Source: Candidatus Thorarchaeota archaeon (lineage in GTDB: Archaea; Asgardarchaeota; Thorarchaeia; Thorarchaeales; Thorarchaeaceae). Taken from it: a stretch of DNA of 19,689 nucleotides. A program made the translations under genes and the position numbers. Location of the stretch: contig JAEOUL010000136.1 in NCBI GenBank assembly GCA_016839345.1, positions 1-19,689 on the forward strand, in the 5' to 3' direction. Positions within the stretch are counted from its first letter, which is position 1, and every line of letters starts with the position of its first letter. Below are positions 7,181 through 14,066 of this stretch, one piece after another. The notes under the pieces are model-generated. The model had not been told where the DNA came from. It saw only the letters and a program-made list of their open reading frames with translations, and did no database searches.

Positions 7181-8749
7181 TTACTCATCTTCTGAGGTGT
7201 CTTCCTCAGAATACTCTTCAACATCATCTTCAAAAATCTCTGCAGGTTTTTCCTCAAAGGATTCTTCCTCAGCAGCATCTTCCTGAAGAACTGTTGATTC
7301 TTTATCTGGTTCAGATTCAGGCTCGAACGCCTCAACTTCTGGTTCAGCTTCGACCTCTGGTGCTTCAGTCTCGGCCTCTGCCTCAGCCGCAGCTTCTTCC
7401 AGAGTTGGTAGCATCTTCCTACCCGCTTCTTGGTCAGCGACAAATTTAGCAATTTGAGTCCTTCTATTTATGTAAAGGGCAATGATTACTGCCAAAGACA
7501 TAGCTGCACCAACGAGGGTGAGAGTTGTCAGCCACTGACTTGAACTATCTCCAAGTAGTTGTTGCCAAGTAATAACGAGAAATGCTAGACCAGCCATGTT
7601 CATCACAAAACTTCGTAAAGGAGTCCCCACCTTTGTGATTTCAGTTACATTGGTGTCAACCATTGCAGCAGCAATCACTCCTGCATTATATTGAGTTGAT
7701 TTGGTCTTCTTGGCGAGAGTCTTCACGTCAGATGATTTCTTCTTACCCATCCACCTGAGTGCAGCTGGAACCCTTGATGCAAGAAGATTTGCATATTCAG
7801 TACGAGCGTCATCATTATTTAATCCACACTTCTTGCAAGCATCGAGCTTCTTGTTCCAATTGCGTTTGCATTTTGGACATTTATCAGCCTGCCATGCAGC
7901 AGGAGCCACTTCCCGGAGTCGTTGTCGGACTATATATTCACTGACCCCACTATCTTCTCGCCCATCCTTTTTTGACTTCTTCATACCATCTAGCATGGAG
8001 AAGAGAAGAGGTAATGCACCTAATGTTGTGAGATTGGGAAGTGAGCGGATTTCTGCCGCTTTCTTCTGAATGCCCCTAAGTTTGTAAGCAGTCTTTAGTC
8101 CATCCCACAAAGCCAAGAAGCTTTGTCCCAATCCAAATGCTGCTCCAACAGTAGCTACAGCTGCGGAAATTCCAGTAACTGAAGTTATCACACTATATGC
8201 ATCAGCTGGAATTAGAAATGAAAACTGATGTGTAGCGAGATTTACTGTTGTATTCCCCTCAACAAAGTACCTGAAGTCAACGGTTGCTTCAAAGACTCCT
8301 GTTGTTAAGTCAAGAGGACCAATAGACATCATTTGGGAGAAATCTATCTCTGCATCAATTGGTAGGGTTTCTGCGTAGGGATCTATCAAGACCCAAGTTC
8401 CCATTGTCACAGGATCTACAATCTGAATTGGAAATATGGCAATTCCTTGATACCAGAATGTAATCGATCCACTCATGTTTAGTGTCTGTGTACCTGTAGC
8501 ATTAAGTTGCATATGGAGAGGCATTGGATTCTCCATATCGATTGTGATCGGATTATTCAAGTCATGTTGCTTGAGATTCTCTCCACCAAGTTCGATAAAC
8601 ACATGTAAACGATCTTGGGGATCATTAATCCAGAGAGTATCTGGGAATTGAGCATCAACGGTAACTGTGTTTCCAGCAACCATCATGACGAGAAACAATG
8701 TCATGAATCCGACAAATAGTAGGCGTGAGGGTGAGCGTCGCATTAACAT
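7181..8749 (-). CDS. Membrane protein with secreted N-terminal domain, cytosolic zinc ribbon and acidic tail
   Basis: This 522-residue protein is not a family I recognise. Reading from the N-terminus, there is a signal peptide or anchor (about 9-26), then a strand-rich domain (about 35-185) with many Thr and Asn residues that is probably outside the cell. A hydrophobic stretch follows at 186-215, then a Lys-rich region with a four-cysteine zinc ribbon, CPKC at 291-294 and CKKCG with Cys305 and Cys308. A predicted membrane pair is at 380-398 and 406-427. The tail (about 450-522) is dominated by Glu and Asp. The ribbon and tail are probably cytosolic. GGAGAT upstream fits a start at the second ATG (8741-8743) better than the first, trimming two residues. 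It lies 69 bases downstream of a response regulator on the same strand and may be co-transcribed. A role in surface sensing or transport is only a guess. Confidence 0.8.
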   Translation of the reverse strand: MLMRRSPSRLLFVGFMTLFLVMMVAGNTVTVDAQFPDTLWINDPQDRLHVFIELGGENLKQHDLNNPITIDMENPMPLHMQLNATGTQTLNMSGSITFWYQGIAIFPIQIVDPVTMGTWVLIDPYAETLPIDAEIDFSQMMSIGPLDLTTGVFEATVDFRYFVEGNTTVNLATHQFSFLIPADAYSVITSVTGISAAVATVGAAFGLGQSFLALWDGLKTAYKLRGIQKKAAEIRSLPNLTTLGALPLLFSMLDGMKKSKKDGREDSGVSEYIVRQRLREVAPAAWQADKCPKCKRNWNKKLDACKKCGLNNDDARTEYANLLASRVPAALRWMGKKKSSDVKTLAKKTKSTQYNAGVIAAAMVDTNVTEITKVGTPLRSFVMNMAGLAFLVITWQQLLGDSSSQWLTTLTLVGAAMSLAVIIALYINRRTQIAKFVADQEAGRKMLPTLEEAAAEAEAETEAPEVEAEPEVEAFEPESEPDKESTVLQEDAAEEESFEEKPAEIFEDDVEEYSEEDTSEDE

Positions 8750-8818
8750 CCATCTCCGACTAATAGGCTTAGATTTGAAGAAGGATTTCTTGGTCTTAAA
8801 GGATTTTGTTGGGTTATA

Positions 8819-9226
8819 TCATGCTACTGAGGTGTTAGGTTCTCTTGTTCCACGAATCATGTCTGCAACTTTTTTCGCTACGGACTTGAACCCTTCACTC
8901 TTCCGAATGACCCCTTTTGCTCCTGCTTCAGCAGCTTCTTTTGCTGCTTCAGGATCAAAATATGCAGTAAGTAGATGAATGTTCTTCACGCCCATGCTTG
9001 CGAGTTTTTTAGTGCACTCAAGTCCGCTCATATTGGGCATCTTCAAGTCCATGAGTACTATGTCAGGAGGCTGACCTTTTTCAAGAACCTCGGATGTTTT
9101 TGTTAGGGCTTCTTCTCCAGAGGTAGCCGCAATCAACTCAAAATCATCAAGAAAACGTTTCAGATATACAAGCATAACTTCGTGAATAGCTGGTTCATCA
9201 TCCACGACAAGTATCCGAAACGTCAT
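8819..9226 (-). CDS. Stand-alone response regulator receiver domain (CheY/Spo0F-like)
   Basis: This 135-residue protein is a single receiver domain with no output domain. The acidic pair is Asp9/Asp10 and the phospho-acceptor is Asp60 in IVLMDLKMPNMSG. The conserved Thr is at about 87 (HLLTAYFDP) and the Lys at about 109 (GVIRKSEG), so all switch residues are present. Such proteins accept a phosphate from a histidine kinase and act by binding partners. The start ATG has GAGGAT about 8 bases upstream. The gene is divergent from the SSB gene across a palindrome-rich gap and is followed by the membrane protein. The GAF-PAS kinase about 5 kb away is a candidate partner, but nothing in the sequence proves pairing. 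Confidence 0.92.
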   Translation of the reverse strand: MTFRILVVDDEPAIHEVMLVYLKRFLDDFELIAATSGEEALTKTSEVLEKGQPPDIVLMDLKMPNMSGLECTKKLASMGVKNIHLLTAYFDPEAAKEAAEAGAKGVIRKSEGFKSVAKKVADMIRGTREPNTSVA

Positions 9227-9310
9227 CTATGTATCCTCACATTGATTTTGTAGACGATAGCCTCTTAGAACCTTATCAATGGTGCGTTCAGGTGAGATTT
9301 AGATGTGTGT

Positions 9311-9320
9311 ATTCGCGAAT
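9311..9320. promoter_or_regulatory. Perfect palindrome ATTCGCGAAT in a divergent promoter region
   Basis: A perfect 10-base palindrome with a CGCG core lies directly against a second dyad, between the divergent response regulator and SSB genes. It is a plausible binding site for a dimeric regulator. Confidence 0.45.
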
Positions 9321-9341
9321 CTATTTATTCTGGATAAATAG
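9321..9341. promoter_or_regulatory. Dyad CTATTTAT-TCTGG-ATAAATAG, possible back-to-back TATA boxes or operator
   Basis: Two perfect 8-base arms (9321-9328 and 9334-9341) flank a 5-base spacer. Each arm resembles an archaeal TATA element, read outwards on opposite strands, in the 256-base gap between divergent genes (9227-9482). It could be a symmetric double core promoter or an operator. The rest of the gap shows no gene. Confidence 0.5.
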
Positions 9342-9482
9342 TGTAATTGCTTTAGGTAGCTCATTTCTGAGAGAAATTCATCCTTAGTTTAGACTGTGGA
9401 GTTCTTTAGTGGAAAAGAGGATGCATCATTGGATGCGTGTATTATATTGCAACATGGCAATAGGTCGCCTCATGAGAAAGAA

Positions 9483-9938
9483 ATGAAATGGACCTCAATA
9501 TCAGAACTAACAGTGGATTCGAGGATGGTCAATGTAAAATTCAAGATACTTGAGAAAGAAGAGCCTCAGAGAGTGGCGGCTCGAAGTACTGGTAAGTCTC
9601 ATCTTGTGTGCAAGTGTGTTGTAGGTGATGAAAGTGCTATCATCACACTAACACTCTGGGATGAGGATATTGAATATTTCGAGGTTTCCAACACATACGA
9701 ACTTGTGAAAGGACATGTCAGTCTCTATGAGGAATGTATGAATCTTGGAAGAGGACGTTTGGGAGAATTCAGACAATCAAACATGGACATTGTGAAGATT
9801 AATTTTGATACTGACATGAGTAGACCTTTCATGGGAAGACCAAAGAGACGAAGGAAAGAGAGATCTCCAACAGGTCGTACATTCAGCGGTACAGCTGGTA
9901 GAGAATCAAGGGGGTACCCTGCAAGGAAGTCCTTTTGA
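9483..9938 (+). CDS. ssb: Single-stranded nucleic-acid-binding OB-fold protein (archaeal SSB)
   Basis: With the ATG at 9483 this is a 151-residue protein, close to the roughly 148 residues of Sulfolobus SSB. Residues 1-105 form one OB fold in the Sulfolobus SSB pattern: KWTSISELTVDS, then strands around VNVKFKILEKEEP, VVGDESAIITLTLWDEDIE (Trp59) and the closing strand with NLGRGRLGEF. These proteins bind single-stranded DNA in replication and repair; some related OB proteins prefer RNA. The tail (about 115-151) is basic (KRRRKER, many Gly, Arg and Ser residues), unlike the acidic partner-binding tail of bacterial SSB. A GTG at 9396 would add 29 residues outside the fold and is less likely. 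The stop overlaps the ribosome site for the next gene, so translation is probably coupled. Confidence 0.85.
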   Translation: MKWTSISELTVDSRMVNVKFKILEKEEPQRVAARSTGKSHLVCKCVVGDESAIITLTLWDEDIEYFEVSNTYELVKGHVSLYEECMNLGRGRLGEFRQSNMDIVKINFDTDMSRPFMGRPKRRRKERSPTGRTFSGTAGRESRGYPARKSF

Positions 9939-9944
9939 GGTGGT
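9937..9944 (+). promoter_or_regulatory. Strong ribosome binding site overlapping the SSB stop
   Basis: GAGGTGGT overlaps the SSB stop codon and is correctly placed for the ATG at 9951 (8-base spacing from GAGGTG) or, less well, the ATG at 9945. These ATGs are not in the frame of the kinase that follows. The frame they open runs only to a TAG at 10041-10043. This mismatch is why a frameshift at the start of the kinase gene is suspected. Confidence 0.6.
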
Positions 9945-9978
9945 ATGAACATGGTACTTCTAGACGGAAGCAGGTTGT

Positions 9979-10878
9979 ATGAGATTTCAAGGCACAAATG
10001 CTCCATACCCATTATCAGTAATGAGGGGAAAACTAAAACTTAGTGGACTTTCTGATAAGCAGACATGTGATATCTTGCACTCTTTGGTTAATGAATTCAA
10101 ATCTACCAAGAATCTGACTGAATATACTCTTCTCAATCAAGTTCGAATTTCATTAGACTCATTTGATAATTCTATTCGAGAGAACTTTGAAACCCTCATC
10201 GATTACGATAAATTGAGAGAGAAATCACGTGAGATACCTTCAATCGCAATCATACTTGAAGGGGCATCAGCAACTGGAAAATCAGTCATCGCAGTGGAGT
10301 TAGTGCATGACCTTGTTGCGACGAGATTCATAAGTACGGATACTGTACGCCAAGTCCTACGCAGTACTTTAAGTGAAGATGACTGTCCGGAATTATATTG
10401 TCACACCTACCAAGCACATCTTCACAAACAATCTGGACCTGCAAATTTGCACCCTGTAGTGAGGGGGTATCTAGCTCAGGTTGACATTATTGCACCTCGA
10501 ATTAGGATGATGACAGAGAGGATTCTGAATGAGGGTGCAATAGGTGTTGTTGAAGGAGTTCACATTCTTCCTGGACAGTTACGCCAACTCAGTACAGGAG
10601 TGATTGAAGTTTTAATCCATCCAAACGATGAGATACACAAGGCTATGTTCACAAGCAAGCACAGTGCTGAAAAATTGAGAACTGTTTCGAAGGATATCGA
10701 AACTCGCAAAAGAGAGTATGAGGAAACAAGAATAATTCAAGAATACATGATGACTCTTGCTCAAAACTCGAAAGTTCCTGTAATTGAGATGAATAGTTTT
10801 GAAGATGCGACACAATCAATTTACAATGTCATTGTCGAATCTATCAGGAAACTTGTTGAAGGAGCATCAATGCAATGA
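9979..10878 (+). CDS. 2-phosphoglycerate kinase-like protein (5' end uncertain)
   Basis: The 299-residue frame matches archaeal 2-phosphoglycerate kinase, which phosphorylates 2-phosphoglycerate on the way to cyclic 2,3-diphosphoglycerate. The N-terminal part (about 10-60) looks like the ATP-cone-like domain of these enzymes. The kinase domain has the P-loop GASATGKS at 95-102, then STDTVRQVLR at about 119-128 and the strand VVEGVHILPG, all typical of the family. The ATG at 9979 has only a weak ribosome site. The strong site is at 9937-9944 and serves an ATG in another frame, whose peptide NMVLLDGSRLYEI resembles the missing first strand of the N-terminal domain. The native protein may therefore begin at 9945/9951 and shift by +1 before about 10030. 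The 3' end overlaps the next gene by 4 bases (ATGA). Confidence 0.8.
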   Translation: MRFQGTNAPYPLSVMRGKLKLSGLSDKQTCDILHSLVNEFKSTKNLTEYTLLNQVRISLDSFDNSIRENFETLIDYDKLREKSREIPSIAIILEGASATGKSVIAVELVHDLVATRFISTDTVRQVLRSTLSEDDCPELYCHTYQAHLHKQSGPANLHPVVRGYLAQVDIIAPRIRMMTERILNEGAIGVVEGVHILPGQLRQLSTGVIEVLIHPNDEIHKAMFTSKHSAEKLRTVSKDIETRKREYEETRIIQEYMMTLAQNSKVPVIEMNSFEDATQSIYNVIVESIRKLVEGASMQ

Positions 10879-12269
10879 GCTGGAAGACTGAATCTCTGGA
10901 CAAGCTGTTCAATCCGAAGTCAATTGCTGTTATTGGAGCCTCAGACAAACCAGATAAGCTGGGTGCTCTTGCTCTGATAGCTCTTCGAGATTTTAAGAGA
11001 GAAATATACCCTGTGAATCCTCGTCTTGAATCCATCAATGGTATGAGGTGCTACTCCAACCTTAGAGATATTGATTCACCTATTGATCTAGCTATGATAG
11101 CTGTTGGACCACAATACGTTGTAGACGCGATGCGCGATTGTGCTTCAAATGGAGTGAAGGGAGCCATCATATTCGCTGGAGGATTCAAAGAACTAGGAGG
11201 AATAGGAGAAGAATATCAACTAAAGGTGAGAGAAGTAGCAGACTCAGGAAAGATTGCGGTCATAGGTCCGAACTGTCTAGGTGCTGGCAACTGTAACATA
11301 GATTTGAACGCTACTTTCTTCCCTCATCCAAAACCAGTGAAAGGAGGTTCAGTTGCCATCGTTAGCCAAAGTGGGGGGGTCACTGGTTTGATGGTCTATC
11401 GTGCTGCAGATGCCGAGTTGGGGATTTCAAAATATGCTAGCGTAGGTAATAGGGTCAATATTGATTTTCACGATCTTCTAAGATATCTTAGGCAGGATTC
11501 TGAAACAGAAGTAATCTGTCTTTTCATAGAGGGTACTGAATATGCTCGAGAAATGACTGACGAAATAACTGAAACAACAAAAGAAAAACCTGTTATTGCC
11601 TTTAAAGTCGGAAGGACTCCAGCGTCACGTGAGGCTGCTTTAAGTCATACAGGTAGCTTGGCAGGAAATATCGAGCTTTATTCTGCTGCACTCAAGCAAT
11701 CAGGTGCAATCGAAGTTACTGGTGTAGAAGAGATGATGGATACAGCTCGATTACTGAGTATTTGTAAGTTCAGACCAAAGAACAACCGGGTGGCAATTGT
11801 CACACATACGCTAGGTATCGCACTCATTGCGGCACAAACACTTGAGCTGAATGGTGTTCAGTTGCCGCTACCATCTGAAAAGACTGCAAAAATAATTCAA
11901 GACATGTTGATGATGCCAGTAGAAGTCCCTATCAAAAATCCAATAGATCTTCTTGCTCAAGGATGGGCAAATCCGAAAATCTTTGCGGATGCCTTTAATC
12001 TAGTTCTAAATGAGGAACAATATGATGCATCAATGATAATATTCTCTCCAAACTATCAGGAGGATATTGGAGGAGGTGTTCCCATCGATGCTCTTATTAA
12101 AACTGCAAGGCAAACTCGTAAACCTGTAGTTAGTGTTCTGACTTCACCCGATAGCCGGAAACCACCAGGTCATGATATTCTAGAAGCAGCAGGTATTCCA
12201 TTCTTTTCTAGTCCGCAAAGAGCAGCTCAAGCTCTCTCAAATATGCTGAAAATTTCAAAGAGAAGTTAA
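10875..12269 (+). CDS. ADP-forming acyl-CoA synthetase (acetate-CoA ligase) alpha subunit
   Basis: This 464-residue protein matches the alpha subunit of archaeal ADP-forming acetyl/acyl-CoA synthetases. These convert acyl-CoA, ADP and phosphate to the free acid, CoA and ATP, the main energy-yielding step of many fermenting archaea. The CoA-binding Rossmann domain covers about 8-135, with SIAVIGASDKPDKLG at 16-30 and IGPNCLG at 130-136. The following ligase domains include SQSGGV at 164-169 and the phospho-histidine loop SHTGSLAG, with His258. The ATP-grasp beta part is absent, so a separate beta gene is expected elsewhere. The ATG overlaps the kinase stop as ATGA, indicating translational coupling. 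The gene ends just before a shared hairpin terminator. The substrate acid cannot be read from sequence. Confidence 0.92.
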   Translation: MSWKTESLDKLFNPKSIAVIGASDKPDKLGALALIALRDFKREIYPVNPRLESINGMRCYSNLRDIDSPIDLAMIAVGPQYVVDAMRDCASNGVKGAIIFAGGFKELGGIGEEYQLKVREVADSGKIAVIGPNCLGAGNCNIDLNATFFPHPKPVKGGSVAIVSQSGGVTGLMVYRAADAELGISKYASVGNRVNIDFHDLLRYLRQDSETEVICLFIEGTEYAREMTDEITETTKEKPVIAFKVGRTPASREAALSHTGSLAGNIELYSAALKQSGAIEVTGVEEMMDTARLLSICKFRPKNNRVAIVTHTLGIALIAAQTLELNGVQLPLPSEKTAKIIQDMLMMPVEVPIKNPIDLLAQGWANPKIFADAFNLVLNEEQYDASMIIFSPNYQEDIGGGVPIDALIKTARQTRKPVVSVLTSPDSRKPPGHDILEAAGIPFFSSPQRAAQALSNMLKISKRS

Positions 12270-12271
12270 TC

Positions 12272-12306
12272 AAAAAAAGAGGAGCCGCTGTTTGAAACAG
12301 CGGCTC
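12272..12306. terminator. Shared hairpin terminator between convergent genes
   Basis: GAGCCGCTGTTT (12282-12293) and AAACAGCGGCTC (12295-12306) form a perfect 12-base inverted repeat around a single G. It begins 6 bases past the trpB2 stop and 12 bases after the acyl-CoA synthetase stop. Seven A residues at 12272-12278 become a run of seven T residues for minus-strand transcripts, so it resembles a classical intrinsic terminator for trpB2. It may also end plus-strand transcripts. Confidence 0.8.
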
Positions 12307-12312
12307 TTGAAA

Positions 12313-13671
12313 TCACTTACCCTGAATTGTGAGGAGATCAGGGATTTGCGGAAGCCCTTGAGGGACATCACCATTCAGAGTTCCCTCTATTAGGGCTGCA
12401 TATGCGGACATATCGAAATGTCCATGACCTGAGAGGTTGAAGACTATAACATGAGCCTCGTTCGTTTTCTTTGCTTCCAAAGCTATGTCGACAGCTGCCT
12501 TGATTGCGTGGGCAGACTCTGGTGCAGGTACAATACCTTCAGATCTAGCAAATAGAACCCCAGCATTCAGCACATCAACCTGATTAAAAGCCTGAGCCTT
12601 TATTCGACCTTCTAAAAACAGAGCGCTGATTGTTGGAGCTACTCCGTGATATCTCAAACCTCCTGCATGAATCTTGGGCGGTGTGAAATCTGCTCCAAGA
12701 GAATGCATTTTCAATTTTGGTGTCATTCCTGCAGTGTCTCCAAAGTCATAGCGATATTCACCTCTTGTAAGAGATGGACAAGCTGTCGGTTCAGCAGCTA
12801 TGAACTCACAATCTTTGAATCGATTATCGGCCATGAATGGATATGCAAGACCAGCGAAATTGCTACCACCGCCAACACAACCAATAATATAGTCAGGAGT
12901 TTCTTCGATACTGTCTAATTGAGAGATTGTTTCTTGTCCAATTACACTCTGATGCAACATGACAAAATTGAGTACTGACCCAAGCGTGTACTTTGTGTTG
13001 TCATTTTTGATTGTATCTTCCAACGCTTCACTAATGGCAATCCCTAAGGTTCCAGGATGCTCGGGATTCTCGGTGTTGATCTTTCGACCAAATTCAGTCT
13101 TATCTGAAGGACTGTGAACAATCTGTGCCCCATATGTCCTCATTAGTATACCACGATATGCTTTCTGTTGATAGCTGATTCTCACCATGTAGATCATAGC
13201 CTCAAGTCCAAAATATGCACAAGCCAAAGCTACAGCACTTCCCCACTGCCCTGCACCAGTTTCAGTAGCCAATCGTTCAATGCCCTCCTTCTGGGCATAG
13301 TAGGCTTGAGCCGCTGCAGTATTCAGCTTATGGCTACCTGTAGGTGACACATCCTCTCGTTTGAAATAAATATGACAAGGTGTCTTTAGAGCACTTTCAA
13401 AACCGATTGCTCTCTGTAGTGGTGTTGGACGTCCAGATCTCATCAGGATACGCCGAACCTCCGATGGGATTGGAATGGTCTTATCCATGGAAACCTCTTG
13501 TTTGACACATTCACCTGGGAACAATGTTAGCAATGCTTCAGGACTTACCGGTTCCCCAGTAGCGGGATTAAGTGGCGGCGGAAGAGGTTTCTTCAGGTGT
13601 GGCAGAATATTGAGATAGTTTTTGGGAGTTTCCTCATCATCTAATTGTATTCTAGTTGTTTCTCTTTTCAT
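12313..13671 (-). CDS. trpB2: Tryptophan synthase beta chain, TrpB2 type
   Basis: This 452-residue PLP enzyme has the length and N-terminal extension of TrpB2, the second class of tryptophan synthase beta subunits found widely in archaea. The PLP lysine is Lys115 in SPTGSHKLNTA, the family motif ETGAGQWGSA is at 137-146, and the phosphate-binding GGGSN at 267-271. The reaction is indole plus serine to tryptophan. TrpB2 proteins often lack a TrpA partner and may salvage free indole or act on other substrates such as phosphoserine. No trpA or other tryptophan gene is in the window, which fits that picture. The ATG at 13669-13671 has GGTGA 6 bases upstream. The gene ends in a hairpin with a T run. 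Confidence 0.93.
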   Translation of the reverse strand: MKRETTRIQLDDEETPKNYLNILPHLKKPLPPPLNPATGEPVSPEALLTLFPGECVKQEVSMDKTIPIPSEVRRILMRSGRPTPLQRAIGFESALKTPCHIYFKREDVSPTGSHKLNTAAAQAYYAQKEGIERLATETGAGQWGSAVALACAYFGLEAMIYMVRISYQQKAYRGILMRTYGAQIVHSPSDKTEFGRKINTENPEHPGTLGIAISEALEDTIKNDNTKYTLGSVLNFVMLHQSVIGQETISQLDSIEETPDYIIGCVGGGSNFAGLAYPFMADNRFKDCEFIAAEPTACPSLTRGEYRYDFGDTAGMTPKLKMHSLGADFTPPKIHAGGLRYHGVAPTISALFLEGRIKAQAFNQVDVLNAGVLFARSEGIVPAPESAHAIKAAVDIALEAKKTNEAHVIVFNLSGHGHFDMSAYAALIEGTLNGDVPQGLPQIPDLLTIQGK

Positions 13672-13758
13672 AACATATTCACCGTGATATTGTTCGCTTC
13701 TGGGAAGTGGTGTCTCTTCTGAATAATCGACGAACGAGCTATGTGGAGAGAAGAATCA

Positions 13759-13935
13759 ATGAGTGATTTTGTATGGATTGCTCTTGGAGAAAAAGTCACA
13801 AAAACACAGAACGTAGTTCTTGACGAACTGACTAGACGGGCCCCGATGGACCCAAAAGCCATTGGCCAAGGCACGCTCGTGTCATGTTTTCACACTCAGA
13901 AACGATTACCGTCGTTGTACAAGGTTCTCTTATAA
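13759..13935 (+). CDS. Possible small protein of unknown function
   Basis: A frame starting at ATG 13759 encodes about 58 residues (MSDFVWIALGEKVTKTQ...). GGAGAGAAG 5-10 bases upstream is a fair ribosome site, which is why this start is preferred over the ATG at 13741. The peptide has normal-looking composition, with helix-like stretches and no membrane segment. It is divergent from trpB2 and ends 5 bases before the phased TGTAC repeat. I do not recognise it, and it may be a chance frame. Confidence 0.35.
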   Translation: MSDFVWIALGEKVTKTQNVVLDELTRRAPMDPKAIGQGTLVSCFHTQKRLPSLYKVLL

Positions 13936-13939
13936 GGAT

Positions 13940-13974
13940 TGTGCATAAATGTACCTAATTGTACCAAAATGTAC
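13940..13974. repeat. Phased TGTAC repeat array, probable regulator-binding sites
   Basis: TGTGC at 13940 and TGTAC at 13950, 13960 and 13970 recur with exactly 10-base spacing, separated by AT-rich 5-mers (ataaa, ctaat, caaaa). The 10-base phase places every copy on the same face of the helix. GTAC is itself a palindrome. The array lies in the 395-base non-coding or weakly coding gap before the histidine kinase gene. It looks like a multi-copy operator. A TATA-like TTTATGTAT follows at 13985-13993. Confidence 0.6.
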
Positions 13975-14066
13975 ATCGAATTCGTTTATGTATCTACCAA
14001 ATGTTTTTTGAAGGAAACATCACCGGATGCAGATAAGCCACACCATATTAGATGTAAATCGAATTC

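Noticed and set aside
7129..7452. Basic, Lys/Arg/Leu-rich frame on the minus strand
   Set aside because: It is the out-of-frame shadow of the Glu/Asp-rich tail of the membrane protein; the low-complexity coding suppresses stops.
9396..9482. GTG start extending the SSB by 29 residues
   Set aside because: The extension lies outside the OB fold; starting at 9483 gives the usual family length and first strand.
13668..13874. Minus-strand frame upstream of trpB2
   Set aside because: It overlaps the trpB2 start and the opposite-strand small frame and shows no recognisable or protein-like pattern.
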